Positions 1 through 9,481 are shown, numbered from the stretch's first letter. The stretch is 64,000 bases of DNA from an uncultured Bacteroidales bacterium (GCA_947168065.1 CAMVKH010000006.1:84559-148558), one strand, 5' to 3'. Numbers and translations: made by a program. Notes: generated from the sequence alone by a model not told the origin.

Positions 1-1322
1 GGCTCGTCGATGGCCTTGGCTTCCAGCGGGTCCGGATGGGCCGGGGCGGGACCCCAGCGGCGGCCCGGGAAATTCTTGTAACCCGGCGCATAGGTGACTT
101 TGACGCCGACGGGAGCCCGTTCGATGATGCCTTCGAGCGGCGTGATTTCGTAGAGGGCCTTCACACCGGCGCCCATGCCGCCGCTCTGGGTCTTGAGCTT
201 GGCATTCTGGCCGATGACGGCAATCCGTTTCACATCCGGCTTGATGGGGAGGATGTCCTCGTTCTTGAGCAGGACGATGGACTTCTCGGCCACTTCGAGG
301 GCGATCTTCTGGCTCTCGGGCTGCGAGGTCATGACGATGTTGGCCTCGTCGTCCGGAACCGGCTCGATCGCGTAGCGTACGCGGAGAATCTGGCGGACTT
401 TCTCGTCCACGAGGTCTTCGGTCAGCGCGCCGGTGGCGATGGAATCGATCACGGGCTGTCCCAGGTAGGTGGAGCCTGTCATCTGCACGTTGAGGCCGTG
501 CAGCATGGCGCCCATGGTGCTGTGGGTGCCGCCCCAGTCGGAGACGGTCATGCCCTTGAAGCCCCATTCGCCGCGGAGAATCTCGTTGAGCAGGTGTTCG
601 TTCTCGGAGCAATAGTCTCCGTTGACCTTGTTGTAGGCGGGCATCACACTCATGGCGCCGCCTTCGACGATGGCGCGCTCAAAAGGTTTGAGGTAGATCT
701 CGCGGAGGGTGCGTTCATCGATCTTGACGTCTACGCTGCCGCGGTTGGTCTCCTGGTTGTTCACGGCGAAGTGCTTGATGCACACGGCTGTTCCTTGGTC
801 TTGCACGCCCTCCGTGTAGGCGAGGGCCAGGGCGGCGGAGAGGATGGGATCCTCGCTCAGGTATTCGTAGGTGCGGCCGCCCACGGGCAGGCGCTGGATG
901 TTGACGGCCGGGCCGAGAATCACGTCCTTGCCGCGGAGGCGGGCTTCTTTGCCCATGCCGGTGCCGTACTTGTAGGCCAGGTCCTCGCTCCAGGTGGCAG
1001 CGAGGGCGCTGCCGGTGGGGAAGTAGGTGGCGGAGTCGAGGGTCCAGCCGGCGCTCATGAAGCCGTTGGGCTGGCCTTCCTCGCGGATGCCGAACGGACC
1101 GTCCGCATAGTGGATGTCGGCGATGCCGAGGCGCTCCACGCCGGCGGATGACATGTTGGTCTTGCTGTGCAGCATCTCCACTTTCTCCTCGAGGGTCATC
1201 TGCGCGATGATGTCATTGATCTCGGCGTCGTTTGCCGTGAGCTGCTCCTGCGGAGACGGGGTTTTCGTGCAGGCCAGGGCCAGCAGAACCAGCAGGAGCG
1301 AAGGGAAAAGGATTCTTTTCAT
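1..1322 (-). CDS. Glycoside hydrolase family 3 lipoprotein, C-terminus cut by window edge
   Basis: Reading the minus strand from the ATG at 1322 gives an uninterrupted frame to base 1, so the C-terminal part lies outside the window. The product begins MKRILFPSLLLVLLALAC, a signal peptide with a lipobox Cys at about residue 18, so a lipoprotein is expected. The GH3 barrel follows: a TYEYLSEDP segment, the CIKHFAVNNQE motif of the family, and VSDWGG, whose Asp (about D262) matches the GH3 nucleophile. After it comes the start of the second alpha/beta domain (SIVLLKNEDILPI). GH3 enzymes remove non-reducing beta-linked glucose, xylose or related sugars; the substrate cannot be told here. It lies 11 bases downstream of another GH3 gene and is probably cotranscribed with it. 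Confidence 0.9.
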   Translation of the reverse strand, partial: MKRILFPSLLLVLLALACTKTPSPQEQLTANDAEINDIIAQMTLEEKVEMLHSKTNMSSAGVERLGIADIHYADGPFGIREEGQPNGFMSAGWTLDSATYFPTGSALAATWSEDLAYKYGTGMGKEARLRGKDVILGPAVNIQRLPVGGRTYEYLSEDPILSAALALAYTEGVQDQGTAVCIKHFAVNNQETNRGSVDVKIDERTLREIYLKPFERAIVEGGAMSVMPAYNKVNGDYCSENEHLLNEILRGEWGFKGMTVSDWGGTHSTMGAMLHGLNVQMTGSTYLGQPVIDSIATGALTEDLVDEKVRQILRVRYAIEPVPDDEANIVMTSQPESQKIALEVAEKSIVLLKNEDILPIKPDVKRIAVIGQNAKLKTQSGGMGAGVKALYEITPLEGIIERAPVGVKVTYAPGYKNFPGRRWGPAPAHPDPLEAKAIDE

Positions 1323-1333
1323 TATGGAGGGGA

Positions 1334-3598
1334 TTAGTTTTTGCGGTATTTGCGGGTGCGGGCGTCGTCGATGACACCGTTCCAGTCGAGGCCGAAGGCG
1401 AAGTCATAGCGGTGGCCGTCGGCGTCCTGGTAGCAGCGCATGTCGTGCGGGACGTCTTCGCACTGCTCCTCGACGGTGCGCATGTCCTCCGGCAGCTGCA
1501 TCGGCAGCAGTCCGGACGGTTCGGCGGCGCCGCTGACCAGGTCGAGGATGGCCTGGTGCTGCACGCCGAAGGCCGTCAGGATGGCGTCGGCGTAGGGTTC
1601 GAATTCGGCCGGCACAAAGGGCTTCGTAGCCGATACGACGACCACGACGGGCTTGTCGCCCATGGCCTTGCGGGTATCGATGACGCAGCTGAGGTCGTCG
1701 ACGTTGTCGGTGGTGACTGTCTTGCCGCGGTACGAGCGGTTGGTGAAGCTTTCTTTCGGATCGCCGCCGCCGAGCGATTCGGCGCGGGCGTAAGCAGCGG
1801 TGTAGGGAAGATACTGCAGGCTGATGGGCACGTAGCCGTTGCCGCCTTTGTCGCGGTCCTTCACATCGTAGCCGACACCGCTGTACGGCTCCTGGATCAT
1901 CACCAGGGCGAAGTCGGCCTCGGCGGGCGTGTCGGCCCATTCATAATACTGTTCCACCAGTTTCCGGTCGACGGGCCAGTCCCAGTAGTCGGGATGCGCG
2001 CCGAAGATGCCGAAACGTCCGGCGAACGCGGGATAATGCCGCTTCGGCACGTATACTTTCAGTTTTCTGTCCTTCCCGGCCTGATCCGGCATCTTCGGCA
2101 GCACGTTTTCATGATTCTTCAGCAGCACCACCGACTTCAACTGTGCGTCATAGCCCTGCCGCATGAAAGACGGATTGCCCACCAGCGCCGTTGCGGCGGC
2201 CGGGTCGACGTACGGGTTCTCGAAGAGTCCGGTGCGGAAGATGTTCATCAGCAGCCGCACGGCGGACTGCTCGAAGCGGGCGCGGGCGCTCTCTTCGCCA
2301 TAGGCGTCGCACCACATCCGGTAGGCCTCCAGAATGGGGCCTTTGTCGTTGTTGCCGCCGAACTGGTCGACACCCGCTTGGATCACGGCGAAGTGCCGCT
2401 CGGGGACGGAGAGCGTCTCCATACCCCAGCATTTGCCGTCGAACGACTCGATGCGGGCGTTGTCGTGGGTGATGCCCCAGTCTGTGCAGACCACGCCGTC
2501 AAACTTGTACTGGTCGCGCAGCAGCGAGCCGATGATATACTGGCTGTAGCTGTTGCCGGCATTCTTGCCGGAAGGATCGATGCCCGTGGAGATCGTGTAG
2601 TAGGGCATGACCGCCGTGGCGGAACGCGTCCTGCCGTCGAGCCGGAAGGCGCCTTCCACGAAGGCCCGCAGGTGGTCTGCGAAGCCGTTGCCCGGGTAGA
2701 CCGCGTATTTGCCGTAGTTGAAGTGGGCGTCGCGGCCGCCTTCCTCGGGGCCGCCGGAGGGCCAGTGCTTGACCATCGCGTTGACGCTTTCGGCACCCCA
2801 GCCGTTGCGCGCGCCCTCCGTGGTCTGGAATCCGTCCACGTACGCGCGGGCCATGTCGACATCCAGGTCGGGATCCTCGCCGAACGTGCCGACAAAGCGG
2901 TTCCAGCGCGGCTCGGTGGCCAGGTCGATCTGCGGGCTGAGCGCCGTGGCGATACCCAGGGCGCGGTATTCTTTCGAGGCGATGTCGCCGAAGGTCCGGA
3001 CCAGGTCCGGATCGAAGGTGGCGGCCAGGCCGAGCGGGGTGGGCCAGAGGGAGATCTGTCCGCCGGCACCGGCGTTGTATTCTGCCGTCACGGCCGTCTC
3101 GTTGCGGGGGTCCGAACTGTTGTTGGCGGGGATGCCGTGGCCGCGTTCCTCCACGAAGGCCTGCACGTTGTTGTTCCAGCGTGCCGCCACTTCGGGGCTG
3201 GCGACCGTTGTCACCAGCACATGGCGCAGGTTGTCGTCGGCCAGGAACTTCTGCTGGTTTTCTGTCAGTTCCGGGGAGGGGACGGCCTGGTGGCTGCTGT
3301 AGAGCATCAGACCGGCGATTTCCTCGATGGAGAGTTGGGCGGCGAGGTCGCGCGCACGTTCGCCGGCCGGCTTCCGCCAGTCTTCGTACGGGTCGAGCGC
3401 GCCGTTGCGGTTGAGGTCTTTGAATGCATAGCCGTTCTGCTCGAGGATGGGAGCGGAAACGACACCCAGGGTGGCGCCGCCGCGTTGTTCGATCCGTTGA
3501 TAGCCGTCGGCTTGAACGGCTTCCCATTTGGGACCGCAGGCAGAGAGCGCCAGCAGGAAGGTGGCCAGGAGAGCAGGCCGGAACAGAAGTTTTTTCAT
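1334..3598 (-). CDS. Glycoside hydrolase family 3 exo-glycosidase lipoprotein
   Basis: This 754-residue protein starts with a signal peptide ending in a lipobox (LLALSAC), so it is probably membrane-anchored. Residues about 60-75 contain DLNRNGALDPYED, an EF-hand-like acidic loop found in this GH3 branch ahead of the barrel. The barrel carries VNAMVKHWPSGG (KH motif) and VVCTDWGITHDN, whose Asp (about D373) matches the GH3 nucleophile. The second alpha/beta domain with VVLLKNHENVLP follows, and the end has the PSGLLPMQLPEDM segment typical of GH3 C-terminal domains. Its divergence from the downstream GH3 suggests different substrates, such as beta-glucosides versus beta-xylosides. It is first of a two-gene minus-strand unit. 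GH3 membership is firm; specificity is not known. Confidence 0.93.
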   Translation of the reverse strand: MKKLLFRPALLATFLLALSACGPKWEAVQADGYQRIEQRGGATLGVVSAPILEQNGYAFKDLNRNGALDPYEDWRKPAGERARDLAAQLSIEEIAGLMLYSSHQAVPSPELTENQQKFLADDNLRHVLVTTVASPEVAARWNNNVQAFVEERGHGIPANNSSDPRNETAVTAEYNAGAGGQISLWPTPLGLAATFDPDLVRTFGDIASKEYRALGIATALSPQIDLATEPRWNRFVGTFGEDPDLDVDMARAYVDGFQTTEGARNGWGAESVNAMVKHWPSGGPEEGGRDAHFNYGKYAVYPGNGFADHLRAFVEGAFRLDGRTRSATAVMPYYTISTGIDPSGKNAGNSYSQYIIGSLLRDQYKFDGVVCTDWGITHDNARIESFDGKCWGMETLSVPERHFAVIQAGVDQFGGNNDKGPILEAYRMWCDAYGEESARARFEQSAVRLLMNIFRTGLFENPYVDPAAATALVGNPSFMRQGYDAQLKSVVLLKNHENVLPKMPDQAGKDRKLKVYVPKRHYPAFAGRFGIFGAHPDYWDWPVDRKLVEQYYEWADTPAEADFALVMIQEPYSGVGYDVKDRDKGGNGYVPISLQYLPYTAAYARAESLGGGDPKESFTNRSYRGKTVTTDNVDDLSCVIDTRKAMGDKPVVVVVSATKPFVPAEFEPYADAILTAFGVQHQAILDLVSGAAEPSGLLPMQLPEDMRTVEEQCEDVPHDMRCYQDADGHRYDFAFGLDWNGVIDDARTRKYRKN

Positions 3599-3639
3599 AA
3601 GGTGTTTACCTGGTTTGTTTCAGTACGAAGTTACATCAA

Positions 3640-3703
3640 TTCTTCGTTATTTCCCATGAAAAAAAGGCGGGATGGACAGTCGGGCAAACATTTGAACGAA
3701 GAA
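3640..3703. promoter_or_regulatory. Inverted repeat in the divergent GH3 / plsC intergenic region
   Basis: TTCTTCGTT at 3640-3648 is the exact reverse complement of AACGAAGAA at 3695-3703. The arms are 46 bases apart in the 181-base region between two divergent genes. The arms could be a split operator or chance. The rest of 3599-3724 shows no clear minus-strand promoter; the nearest match is a degenerate -7 box at 3626-3633. Confidence 0.3.
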
Positions 3704-3724
3704 ACAAACCTGTGCAATCCGGTC

Positions 3725-3754
3725 TTGCTTTTCGGCGTTTTTTGACTATTTTTG
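3725..3754 (+). promoter_or_regulatory. Bacteroidota-type promoter of the plsC-pfkA unit
   Basis: TTG at 3725-3727 is followed after 19 bases by TATTTTTG at 3747-3754, an exact match to the TAnnTTTG -7 consensus of the Bacteroidota housekeeping sigma factor. The start codon at 3780 is 25 bases further on. Confidence 0.7.
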
Positions 3755-3779
3755 TAAGTTGTTAGCTTAGAAAGGAATC

Positions 3780-4394
3780 ATGGTTTCTGATACCAAACTC
3801 AATGCTCCGCTCGCAGCGCTGGTCCGAATCCTGCTTTGTCCTAAAGTACACTATCTTGATCCTGCACGCAAGAATGAAATCCTGGCGGAACCGTCCATTC
3901 TCGTGGTCAACCACACCGGCCACCTGGATGGCGGCATCCTCAACACGGCCCTTCGCAAGTATCCCATCCATACCCTGGCGGCCAAGGACCGCTTCGAACA
4001 GGGCGGTTTCGGTTTCCTGCTTCGCCACACGGGATGCATTCCCATCGACCGCGAGCATGCCGACACCAGCTGGATCCACGATTCGCTGGAAGTTCTCCAG
4101 AAAGACCGCGAGCACATCGCCATCTATCCGGAAGGCCGCCACGGCGAGCACAGAAAACAACTTCCCTTCCATCCCGGCGTGACCATGCTGGCCGCGATCG
4201 CCCGGGTGCCGGTCGTGATGGTCTATCTCGACGGCCCGGCCCGCCTGTTCCACCGCAACCACCTGCTGATCGCCCCGCCTTTCCGCTTCGAAGCCGCCGG
4301 CCTTGACGCCGACACCATCCAGGCGCAGACCCGGGAACTGGAGGAGCGCATGAAGGCCCTGATGGAGGCTTACATAGAAAAATACGACAAATAA
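3780..4394 (+). CDS. 1-acyl-sn-glycerol-3-phosphate acyltransferase family protein (PlsC-like)
   Basis: At 204 residues this is a typical compact PlsC/LPLAT protein, which transfers an acyl chain to lysophosphatidic acid at the inner membrane during phospholipid synthesis. The catalytic H(X4)D motif is visible as NHTGHLD (His45, Asp50). The substrate-binding block [12 protein letters not shown] follows, then a PVVMVYL strand. No signal peptide is seen, and membrane association is probably peripheral. A consensus promoter lies 26 bases upstream. pfkA follows after 11 bases, so the two are probably one transcript. Other LPLAT roles, such as ornithine-lipid or lipid A acylation, cannot be excluded. 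Confidence 0.85.
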   Translation: MVSDTKLNAPLAALVRILLCPKVHYLDPARKNEILAEPSILVVNHTGHLDGGILNTALRKYPIHTLAAKDRFEQGGFGFLLRHTGCIPIDREHADTSWIHDSLEVLQKDREHIAIYPEGRHGEHRKQLPFHPGVTMLAAIARVPVVMVYLDGPARLFHRNHLLIAPPFRFEAAGLDADTIQAQTRELEERMKALMEAYIEKYDK

Positions 4395-4405
4395 ATACAA
4401 ACGTT

Positions 4406-5392
4406 ATGAAAGAGATTCAATCGATCGGTATTCTGACGTCCGGTGGCGACTCGCCGGGTATGAACGCGGCGATCCGTGCGGTCACCCGTGCGGCCATTTT
4501 CGCGGGCTGGAAAGTGTATGGTATCTATCGCGGCTACGAAGGACTCATCCATGGAGAGATGAAAGAATTCACCAGCGAGTCCGTGAGCAACACCATCCAG
4601 CGGGGCGGAACCATCCTGAAATCTGCCCGCAGCGACGATTTCTTGACCGTCGAAGGACGCGTCAAGGCCTACGAAAACCTGCGCAAGCATCACATCGACG
4701 CCCTGGTGGTCATCGGTGGCAACGGCTCGCTTTCCGGCGCGCAGGATCTTGCCCGTGAACACGACGTCACCGTCATCGGCCTGCCCGGTACCATTGACAA
4801 CGATCTCTACGGAACCGACTCGACCATCGGCTACGACACGGCGCTCAACACCATCGTAGACTGTGTCGACAAGATCCGCGACACCGCCACGTCCCACGAC
4901 CGCATCTTCTTCGTGGAAGTGATGGGACGCGACGCCGGTTTCCTGGCGCAGAACAGCGCCATCGCCGCCGGCGCAGAAGCGGCCATCATACCGGAAGACC
5001 GCACCGATATCGACCAGCTCGCCCAGTTCATCGGGCGGGGCATCCGCAAGAGCAAGAACAGCTCCATCGTCATTGTATCGGAAAGCCACAAGGACGGCAC
5101 GGGCGGCGCCCTGCACTACGCTGAACGCGTCCGCACGGAGTATCCCGAGTTCGACGTGCGCGTCACCATCCTCGGACACTTGCAGCGTGGCGGCCGGCCG
5201 ACAGCCTACGACCGCATCCTGGCCTCCCGCCTCGGCGTGGCGGCCATCGAAGCCTTGAAGGAAGGCCAGCGCAATATCATGGTGGGCGTCAAGAACGACC
5301 AGATCGTCTACGTTCCCATCGCCAGGGCCGTCAAGATCGACAAGCCCATCGACCCCGAACTCATCAACGTCCTGACGGTTCTGTCGATATGA
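4406..5392 (+). CDS. pfkA: ATP-dependent 6-phosphofructokinase
   Basis: This 328-residue protein is collinear with bacterial PfkA, which phosphorylates fructose 6-phosphate to fructose 1,6-bisphosphate in glycolysis. [17 protein letters not shown] forms the ATP-binding N-terminus. LPGTIDND carries the catalytic Asp, and its Gly (rather than Lys) is the usual sign of ATP rather than pyrophosphate as donor. [12 protein letters not shown] and [14 protein letters not shown] are the sugar-phosphate blocks. The second nucleotide motif, normally GGDGS, reads GGNGS (Asn106), a change at a Mg-ATP-contacting position of the E. coli enzyme. The 3' end overlaps the convergent mscS-like gene by 29 bases. 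Confidence 0.95.
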   Translation: MKEIQSIGILTSGGDSPGMNAAIRAVTRAAIFAGWKVYGIYRGYEGLIHGEMKEFTSESVSNTIQRGGTILKSARSDDFLTVEGRVKAYENLRKHHIDALVVIGGNGSLSGAQDLAREHDVTVIGLPGTIDNDLYGTDSTIGYDTALNTIVDCVDKIRDTATSHDRIFFVEVMGRDAGFLAQNSAIAAGAEAAIIPEDRTDIDQLAQFIGRGIRKSKNSSIVIVSESHKDGTGGALHYAERVRTEYPEFDVRVTILGHLQRGGRPTAYDRILASRLGVAAIEALKEGQRNIMVGVKNDQIVYVPIARAVKIDKPIDPELINVLTVLSI

Positions 5393-8087
5393 TGTGTATG
5401 TCGCGCTGGGGGAACGGGATTGAAATCCCGTTCTCGTTCAGCGTGTTGTAGATCAGCTCTTTGGCGCGCGCGGTGTAATTGTAGCGCTCTTCCACCAGCA
5501 CGTACTGTTTCATCGCGATTTCGATGCTGCTGTCGCCGAAGTTCTCGAAAGCGACCGTGATGCCGCGTTTGGCGTCCACCACATTGCGCCCGTATTTGTC
5601 CTTCGTCAGCAGATTCTGAGAAGCCGCTGACAGCAGGGTGCGCACTTTCTCCACGTCGGTACCATAGCTCACGCCGACGGTGATCTTCAGATACTCGTAG
5701 GCGCTGCCGCGCGTCAGGTTCTTGAAGTTCTTGTTGAAAAGCGTCGTATTGGTGAAGGCGATGAGGGTGTCGTCAATCGCCTGGATCTGGGTGGTCTGGT
5801 AGCTGATGGCCGTCACCTTGCCGCGGATGCCGTCGCATTCGACGTAGTCTCCTACGCGCAGGCGGCCGCTCATGAGCTGGATGCCGTAGATGAAGTTGTT
5901 GAGGATGTCTTTCATGGCCAGGCCCAGACCGGTGGCCAGGCCGGCGGCTACGATGGAAAGCGCGCCCATCGGAATCCGGAGCATGACGATGGCGATGGCC
6001 ACGTAGCTTCCCCACACCAGGATGCCGATCACATTGTCGGACAGCGTAAAGTTGATCTCATTGGCCCGTAGGTAGGTCTTGCCCTCCTTGTTCATCACCT
6101 TTTCGGCTTTGGCCCGGCGGTAGACCGCCCGCAGCAGGTAGCAGATATAGCGGAAGAGGAAGAACAGGAAGGAAATCAGCACCAGATTGTACAGGGAGAT
6201 GTTCAGGATGGCGTTCCCGTCTTTGTCGGACAGGTTGATGAACGACTTGTGGAAGGTTTCCTCGAAGATTTCCGTCAGGTCGAAGATCCCGGATGAGAGC
6301 CGGAGGCAGAGCGGGATGGAGAGAATCACCAGGATCGGCAGGCAGGCCTTCTTCACGAAATCGAAGAGCCAGGTGACGGCGATGAAGGAGTCCTTGCGGT
6401 CCAGGTCATATACGGTGTGATCCTTCTTGTATTCGAGCCGGCGCTTCTTGATGACCTTTTCTTCATAGATGTCGAGCAGTACGTAGATGGCGGTAATGGT
6501 TTCGATGGCGGTGAGTTGGAAGAGCCACCAGATGAAGAGCTGGACACCCATCAGTACATAGCCCGCCCACGAGACAACCAGCGTAGCCAGCATCACGCCG
6601 AAAGTAATCCAGCTGTAAAGCATGTCGCCGCGCGCCTCTTTCTGGTGGCGTGCCTTCCGGCAGAGGACATATTGCCAGATGGTGAATGCCAGGAGGATAG
6701 GGGGGAAGATGAGGTTGACCAGCCGGTTCGGGATGAAGATGATGCGGAAGGTGATGACCGTCAGGCCCAGCAGGGCGACGGGCAGATAGAGCAGCGCCAC
6801 CTTGCGAACATGGGCGGCCGGGATGCGGATGAGCAGCGACACCAGGATGGCCGCCATCAGCCAGGCATAGATCAGCAGCAGGCCGGAAGCGACCTTGAAG
6901 AAGTTCTGGTCCATCAGCAGGGTGGCGATCATCACGGTCACGGCGAAGATGACCACGCCGCTGAGCAGGGTGACGATGGGGCTCCGCTGCTTGAATTCCC
7001 CGGTCTGGAAGTATTTCACCCACTTGCGCAGCAGCCGGACGGCCAGGTTGCTGATCAGCGTGGCGACCAGGATGTAGAAAAAGATGAAGAAGATGAAACC
7101 GACGATGACCGGGCCCCGCCAGTCGCTCTTGCTCAAGGTGACGGCGTCCGCGCTGCTGTCGCCGATGCCGTATTTTGAACGGGTATCATAGACAGCCTGC
7201 CGCGTGTAGCGGGAAAGGTTGGCCAGCACCTTGAAATAGTTGTCCTGGCCGTCGATGAAGATGTGTTTCCGGATCAGGCGGTAGCGGGCCTGTGCGTAGG
7301 CATAACTCTCTTCGAGCCGGGCGCTCATGGACGCATAGTGGTCGTTGTCCATCACGATCTTGTCGCGGAACTCGGTGTACATCGCGAGCAGGTTCAGAGC
7401 GTAGGCCAGGCAGGAATCGCGGTCTTCGCAGCCCTGGCGGTCGAGGAAGAAAGGTTCGTCTTCGTGCTCATGCTCATGTTCATGCTCGTCCTCGTCCTCG
7501 TCCTCGTCCAGCAGATGCTCCGACTCTTTGTGACCCGTCAGGATTTCGTCGTCTCCGACGTAATGGCCCTGGCTGTCGAACATGACAGTATGGTCATGGT
7601 GATGCGTCTTTTCCCGCGCGATGATCTCGTCGATGACGGCCGAAAGGCTGTCGGGCAGGACCTCGATCTTGTCGAGGGCCGGCGGCAAGCGCCGCAAGGC
7701 TTCCGCCAGGTGCTCATAGCGCTCGATCTCGAGATTGATGCGCCCTACGATCTCGTCGAAAGGCATCTTCTGCTTCGTGTAATCCACGTATTGCCTGGTC
7801 ACCTCCTCCAGGGCATAGGTCATGTCGAAGGTAAAGTCCTGGTTTTGCGAGTAGAGGATGAGGGCCAGCTCGTTGCAGCGCTGGGTCATCTCCACGAGCC
7901 GGTCGTGCTGGACATGGTTGGTCTGCATCAGCCGTGCGCGCCGCTGCGCTATCTTTTCGTTCTCCTGGTGGAGTTCGGATCGGAGGATGGTCAGGGTCTG
8001 GGCGAAATTGCGCTCGTTGAACACAGCATAGGCCGGAATGGCAAGCGCGAGCGCGACCGTAAAAATGAGGACAAGACGCTTTTTCAT
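5364..8087 (-). CDS. Large MscS-family mechanosensitive channel with acidic/His-rich periplasmic region
   Basis: The start was placed at 8087, where [21 protein letters not shown] gives a clear signal peptide; the open frame extends upstream to 8705 but that stretch only shadows the divergent gene. The product is about 907 residues. Residues 22-320 form a charged, helix-rich, probably periplasmic domain with a run of alternating Asp/Glu and His/Glu (about residues 192-210). Around ten hydrophobic segments follow. The pore helix is Gly/Ala-rich ([20 protein letters not shown]), then comes the MscS beta domain ([16 protein letters not shown]) and the cytoplasmic vestibule. Such channels release solutes on hypo-osmotic shock. 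Length and layout resemble MscK/MscM-like large paralogues rather than MscS itself. Confidence 0.88.
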   Translation of the reverse strand: MKKRLVLIFTVALALAIPAYAVFNERNFAQTLTILRSELHQENEKIAQRRARLMQTNHVQHDRLVEMTQRCNELALILYSQNQDFTFDMTYALEEVTRQYVDYTKQKMPFDEIVGRINLEIERYEHLAEALRRLPPALDKIEVLPDSLSAVIDEIIAREKTHHHDHTVMFDSQGHYVGDDEILTGHKESEHLLDEDEDEDEHEHEHEHEDEPFFLDRQGCEDRDSCLAYALNLLAMYTEFRDKIVMDNDHYASMSARLEESYAYAQARYRLIRKHIFIDGQDNYFKVLANLSRYTRQAVYDTRSKYGIGDSSADAVTLSKSDWRGPVIVGFIFFIFFYILVATLISNLAVRLLRKWVKYFQTGEFKQRSPIVTLLSGVVIFAVTVMIATLLMDQNFFKVASGLLLIYAWLMAAILVSLLIRIPAAHVRKVALLYLPVALLGLTVITFRIIFIPNRLVNLIFPPILLAFTIWQYVLCRKARHQKEARGDMLYSWITFGVMLATLVVSWAGYVLMGVQLFIWWLFQLTAIETITAIYVLLDIYEEKVIKKRRLEYKKDHTVYDLDRKDSFIAVTWLFDFVKKACLPILVILSIPLCLRLSSGIFDLTEIFEETFHKSFINLSDKDGNAILNISLYNLVLISFLFFLFRYICYLLRAVYRRAKAEKVMNKEGKTYLRANEINFTLSDNVIGILVWGSYVAIAIVMLRIPMGALSIVAAGLATGLGLAMKDILNNFIYGIQLMSGRLRVGDYVECDGIRGKVTAISYQTTQIQAIDDTLIAFTNTTLFNKNFKNLTRGSAYEYLKITVGVSYGTDVEKVRTLLSAASQNLLTKDKYGRNVVDAKRGITVAFENFGDSSIEIAMKQYVLVEERYNYTARAKELIYNTLNENGISIPFPQRDIHIISTEPSGR
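7464..7509. repeat. Hexanucleotide microsatellite inside the mscS-like gene
   Basis: About 46 bases of period-6 repeat (variants of TGCTCA, TGTTCA and TCCTCG) encode, on the minus strand, the alternating DE and HE dipeptides of the channel's periplasmic region. Gain or loss of units keeps the frame, so the tract could vary in length between strains. Confidence 0.8.
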
Positions 8088-8092
8088 AGATA

Positions 8093-8100
8093 CAAAGATA
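8093..8100 (-). promoter_or_regulatory. -7 promoter element for the mscS-like gene
   Basis: Read on the minus strand this is TATCTTTG, an exact TAnnTTTG match. It ends only five bases before the start codon, so the transcript would be nearly leaderless. No clear -33 TTG is present, which lowers confidence. A degenerate plus-strand box (TATATTGC, 8121-8128) lies back to back for the divergent lipoprotein gene. Confidence 0.45.
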
Positions 8101-8135
8101 CAAAATCGCTGGATTTTTGCTATATTGCAGGTTAA

Positions 8136-8708
8136 ATGAACAGGAGAATGCCGTCTGGATTGAGAATCGTTGCCTTTTTTGCCGCTGTGCTGGCGGTCGT
8201 TGCTGTTTCCTGCGGACGCGAAAAGCCGGCGCCGCTCGACGCATCGTCCCTGCGCGGCATGCCCAAAGAGCAGATCCAGCAGATGCGCGAGGAGATTTAC
8301 GCACGTCACAGTGACGGGAGTGCCTTGACCGACAGTGAGACGCAGCGCGTGGAAGTGCTCCGTGACCAGGAACGCCGGCTGGAGAACGCCTGGATCCTGG
8401 GTGAGTGGCGCGAGCGACACGGCCGCCGGCTCATCTTCCGGGATGACGGTTCTGTGAGCGTGGGCGCCAAAAGCGGTGCGTACGACGAGCTGGGCGTCTA
8501 CAAATACATCTCCCCGGAGGAGCCGTCCTACGAGGCGGTCTGGTCCGTGCGTTACGACACTGCCGGCGATCCGGTGATCGTTGTGCCGCAGCCCTCCGGT
8601 GAGGACCTGCTCTATCCCTTCCACAAAGACCGCGTCAGTGTCTATGAACGGACGGGCGATCTGCAGGTTTCCCGCGAAACCGGATGCTATTATACAAAAA
8701 ACCAATAA
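8136..8708 (+). CDS. Hypothetical lipoprotein with an IYARH motif
   Basis: This 190-residue protein has an N-terminal hydrophobic segment and a lipobox (LAVVAVSC), so it is probably a lipoprotein. Residues about 45-60 read MREEIYARHSDGSAL, which resembles the start of a YARHG domain, an extracellular module of unknown role. After this there is a helix rich in Glu and Arg, and then a beta-rich C-terminal half (LIFRDDGSVSVGAKSG onward) that may be a small barrel or lipocalin-like fold. It is divergent from the mscS-like gene across 48 bases. The YtxH gene begins 17 bases downstream. I do not recognise a function. Confidence 0.75.
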   Translation: MNRRMPSGLRIVAFFAAVLAVVAVSCGREKPAPLDASSLRGMPKEQIQQMREEIYARHSDGSALTDSETQRVEVLRDQERRLENAWILGEWRERHGRRLIFRDDGSVSVGAKSGAYDELGVYKYISPEEPSYEAVWSVRYDTAGDPVIVVPQPSGEDLLYPFHKDRVSVYERTGDLQVSRETGCYYTKNQ

Positions 8709-8725
8709 TCTAACATCATCGTGTA

Positions 8726-8956
8726 ATGAGTGCTAAACATTTCTTTTCATTTCTGGCAGGCGCAGCCGCTGGTGCGGCGGTGGCCTGGCTGTTCACTTCG
8801 GAGAAGGGACAGGAGACCGTAGCTGAGATCAAAGAGAAAGCGGCCGACGGCATCGAGCAGTTGGGCAATGCTTTTGAAGATTTCAAGGAAAAAGCCAAGG
8901 CTTCGGCCAAGGCCGCCGTCGAGACGGTGGAAGAAGTTGTCAAGAAGCAGCAATGA
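8726..8956 (+). CDS. YtxH-domain small membrane protein
   Basis: This 76-residue protein has a Gly/Ala-rich hydrophobic N-terminus (FLAGAAAGAAVAWLF, residues 8-22) followed by SEKGQE and a long amphipathic Lys/Glu/Ala helix. That is the layout of YtxH-family proteins, a general-stress family in Firmicutes and Bacteroidota with no known activity. The stop codon overlaps the next start by four bases (ATGA), so translation is coupled to the holin-like gene. Confidence 0.8.
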   Translation: MSAKHFFSFLAGAAAGAAVAWLFTSEKGQETVAEIKEKAADGIEQLGNAFEDFKEKAKASAKAAVETVEEVVKKQQ

Positions 8957-9273
8957 GCGACTTCAAAGACTACGTTGACCTGAAAGTCGACGAACTGAAG
9001 CTGCAGGCCACGAAAGGCTTTTCGGTGGCGCTGGGCCGGCTTACCGCCACGCTGTTGCTGGTGGCCGTGCTGGGCCTCGTGCTCGCGTTGCTGAGCGTGG
9101 TGCTGATTCAGTGGCTGGGCGTACTGACGGGCTCGCTGGCTGTGTCCAGCTCCATTGTCTGCGGCGTGTTCCTGCTGGTCTTCATCGCCCTCTACGTCAT
9201 GCGCAAGCGCCTCTTCCGCGATACCTTCGTCAAGATGTTTGTCCAAATATTTTTCGGCGATGGGAAAGAATAG
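8953..9273 (+). CDS. Phage-holin-family-like small integral membrane protein
   Basis: This 106-residue protein has an amphipathic N-terminus (residues 1-28), two transmembrane segments (about 29-55 and 62-85) with a short turn, and a basic tail (MRKRLFRDTF). This matches the chromosomal 'phage holin family' / Actinobacteriophage holin III-like proteins that sit beside YtxH genes in Bacteroidota. A lytic function is unlikely because no phage genes are nearby. It overlaps the genes on both sides (4 bases upstream, 14 downstream), so the three form a tight operon. Confidence 0.75.
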   Translation: MSDFKDYVDLKVDELKLQATKGFSVALGRLTATLLLVAVLGLVLALLSVVLIQWLGVLTGSLAVSSSIVCGVFLLVFIALYVMRKRLFRDTFVKMFVQIFFGDGKE

Positions 9274-9481
9274 GGGCTTTTCGAACATCCAGTCGTATGA
9301 GGAGTTGGAAGCGTCGCTGAAGATGGTCCAGAACCAGATTCAGACGAGCAAGGTGACGCAGCAGGTGCAGTCGCTGTCACAGCAGGTACAGTCCCTGAAG
9401 GCAGGGAACAGGCCTCCTGTCAACTGGACCGCCGTGGCCCTCTGGGTACTCGACCGCATCAAACAGCGGCTTTCCCGCTAA
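9260..9481 (+). CDS. Small coiled-coil protein, third gene of the YtxH operon
   Basis: The frame is open further upstream, but the ATG at 9260 was chosen because it overlaps the holin-like gene's end by 14 bases and gives a compact 73-residue product. Residues 12-48 form a Gln-rich coiled coil (SYEELEASLKMVQNQI, then QQVQSLSQQVQSL). A short hydrophobic/amphipathic tail follows (NWTAVALWVLDRIKQRLSR). It may bridge the membrane partners of the operon. No function is recognised. Confidence 0.7.
   Translation: MGKNRGFSNIQSYEELEASLKMVQNQIQTSKVTQQVQSLSQQVQSLKAGNRPPVNWTAVALWVLDRIKQRLSR

Noticed and set aside
1412..3745. 777-codon plus-strand frame opposite the second GH3 gene
   Set aside because: Antisense shadow; the minus-strand product has a signal peptide and GH3 catalytic motifs.
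8088..8705. N-terminal extension of the mscS-like frame to 8705
   Set aside because: It overlaps the divergent lipoprotein gene entirely, and a proper signal peptide starts at 8087.
8953..9273. Prophage remnant suggested by the holin-like protein
   Set aside because: No other phage gene, integrase or attachment site is nearby, and the YtxH-holin-like pairing is a common chromosomal arrangement in Bacteroidota.
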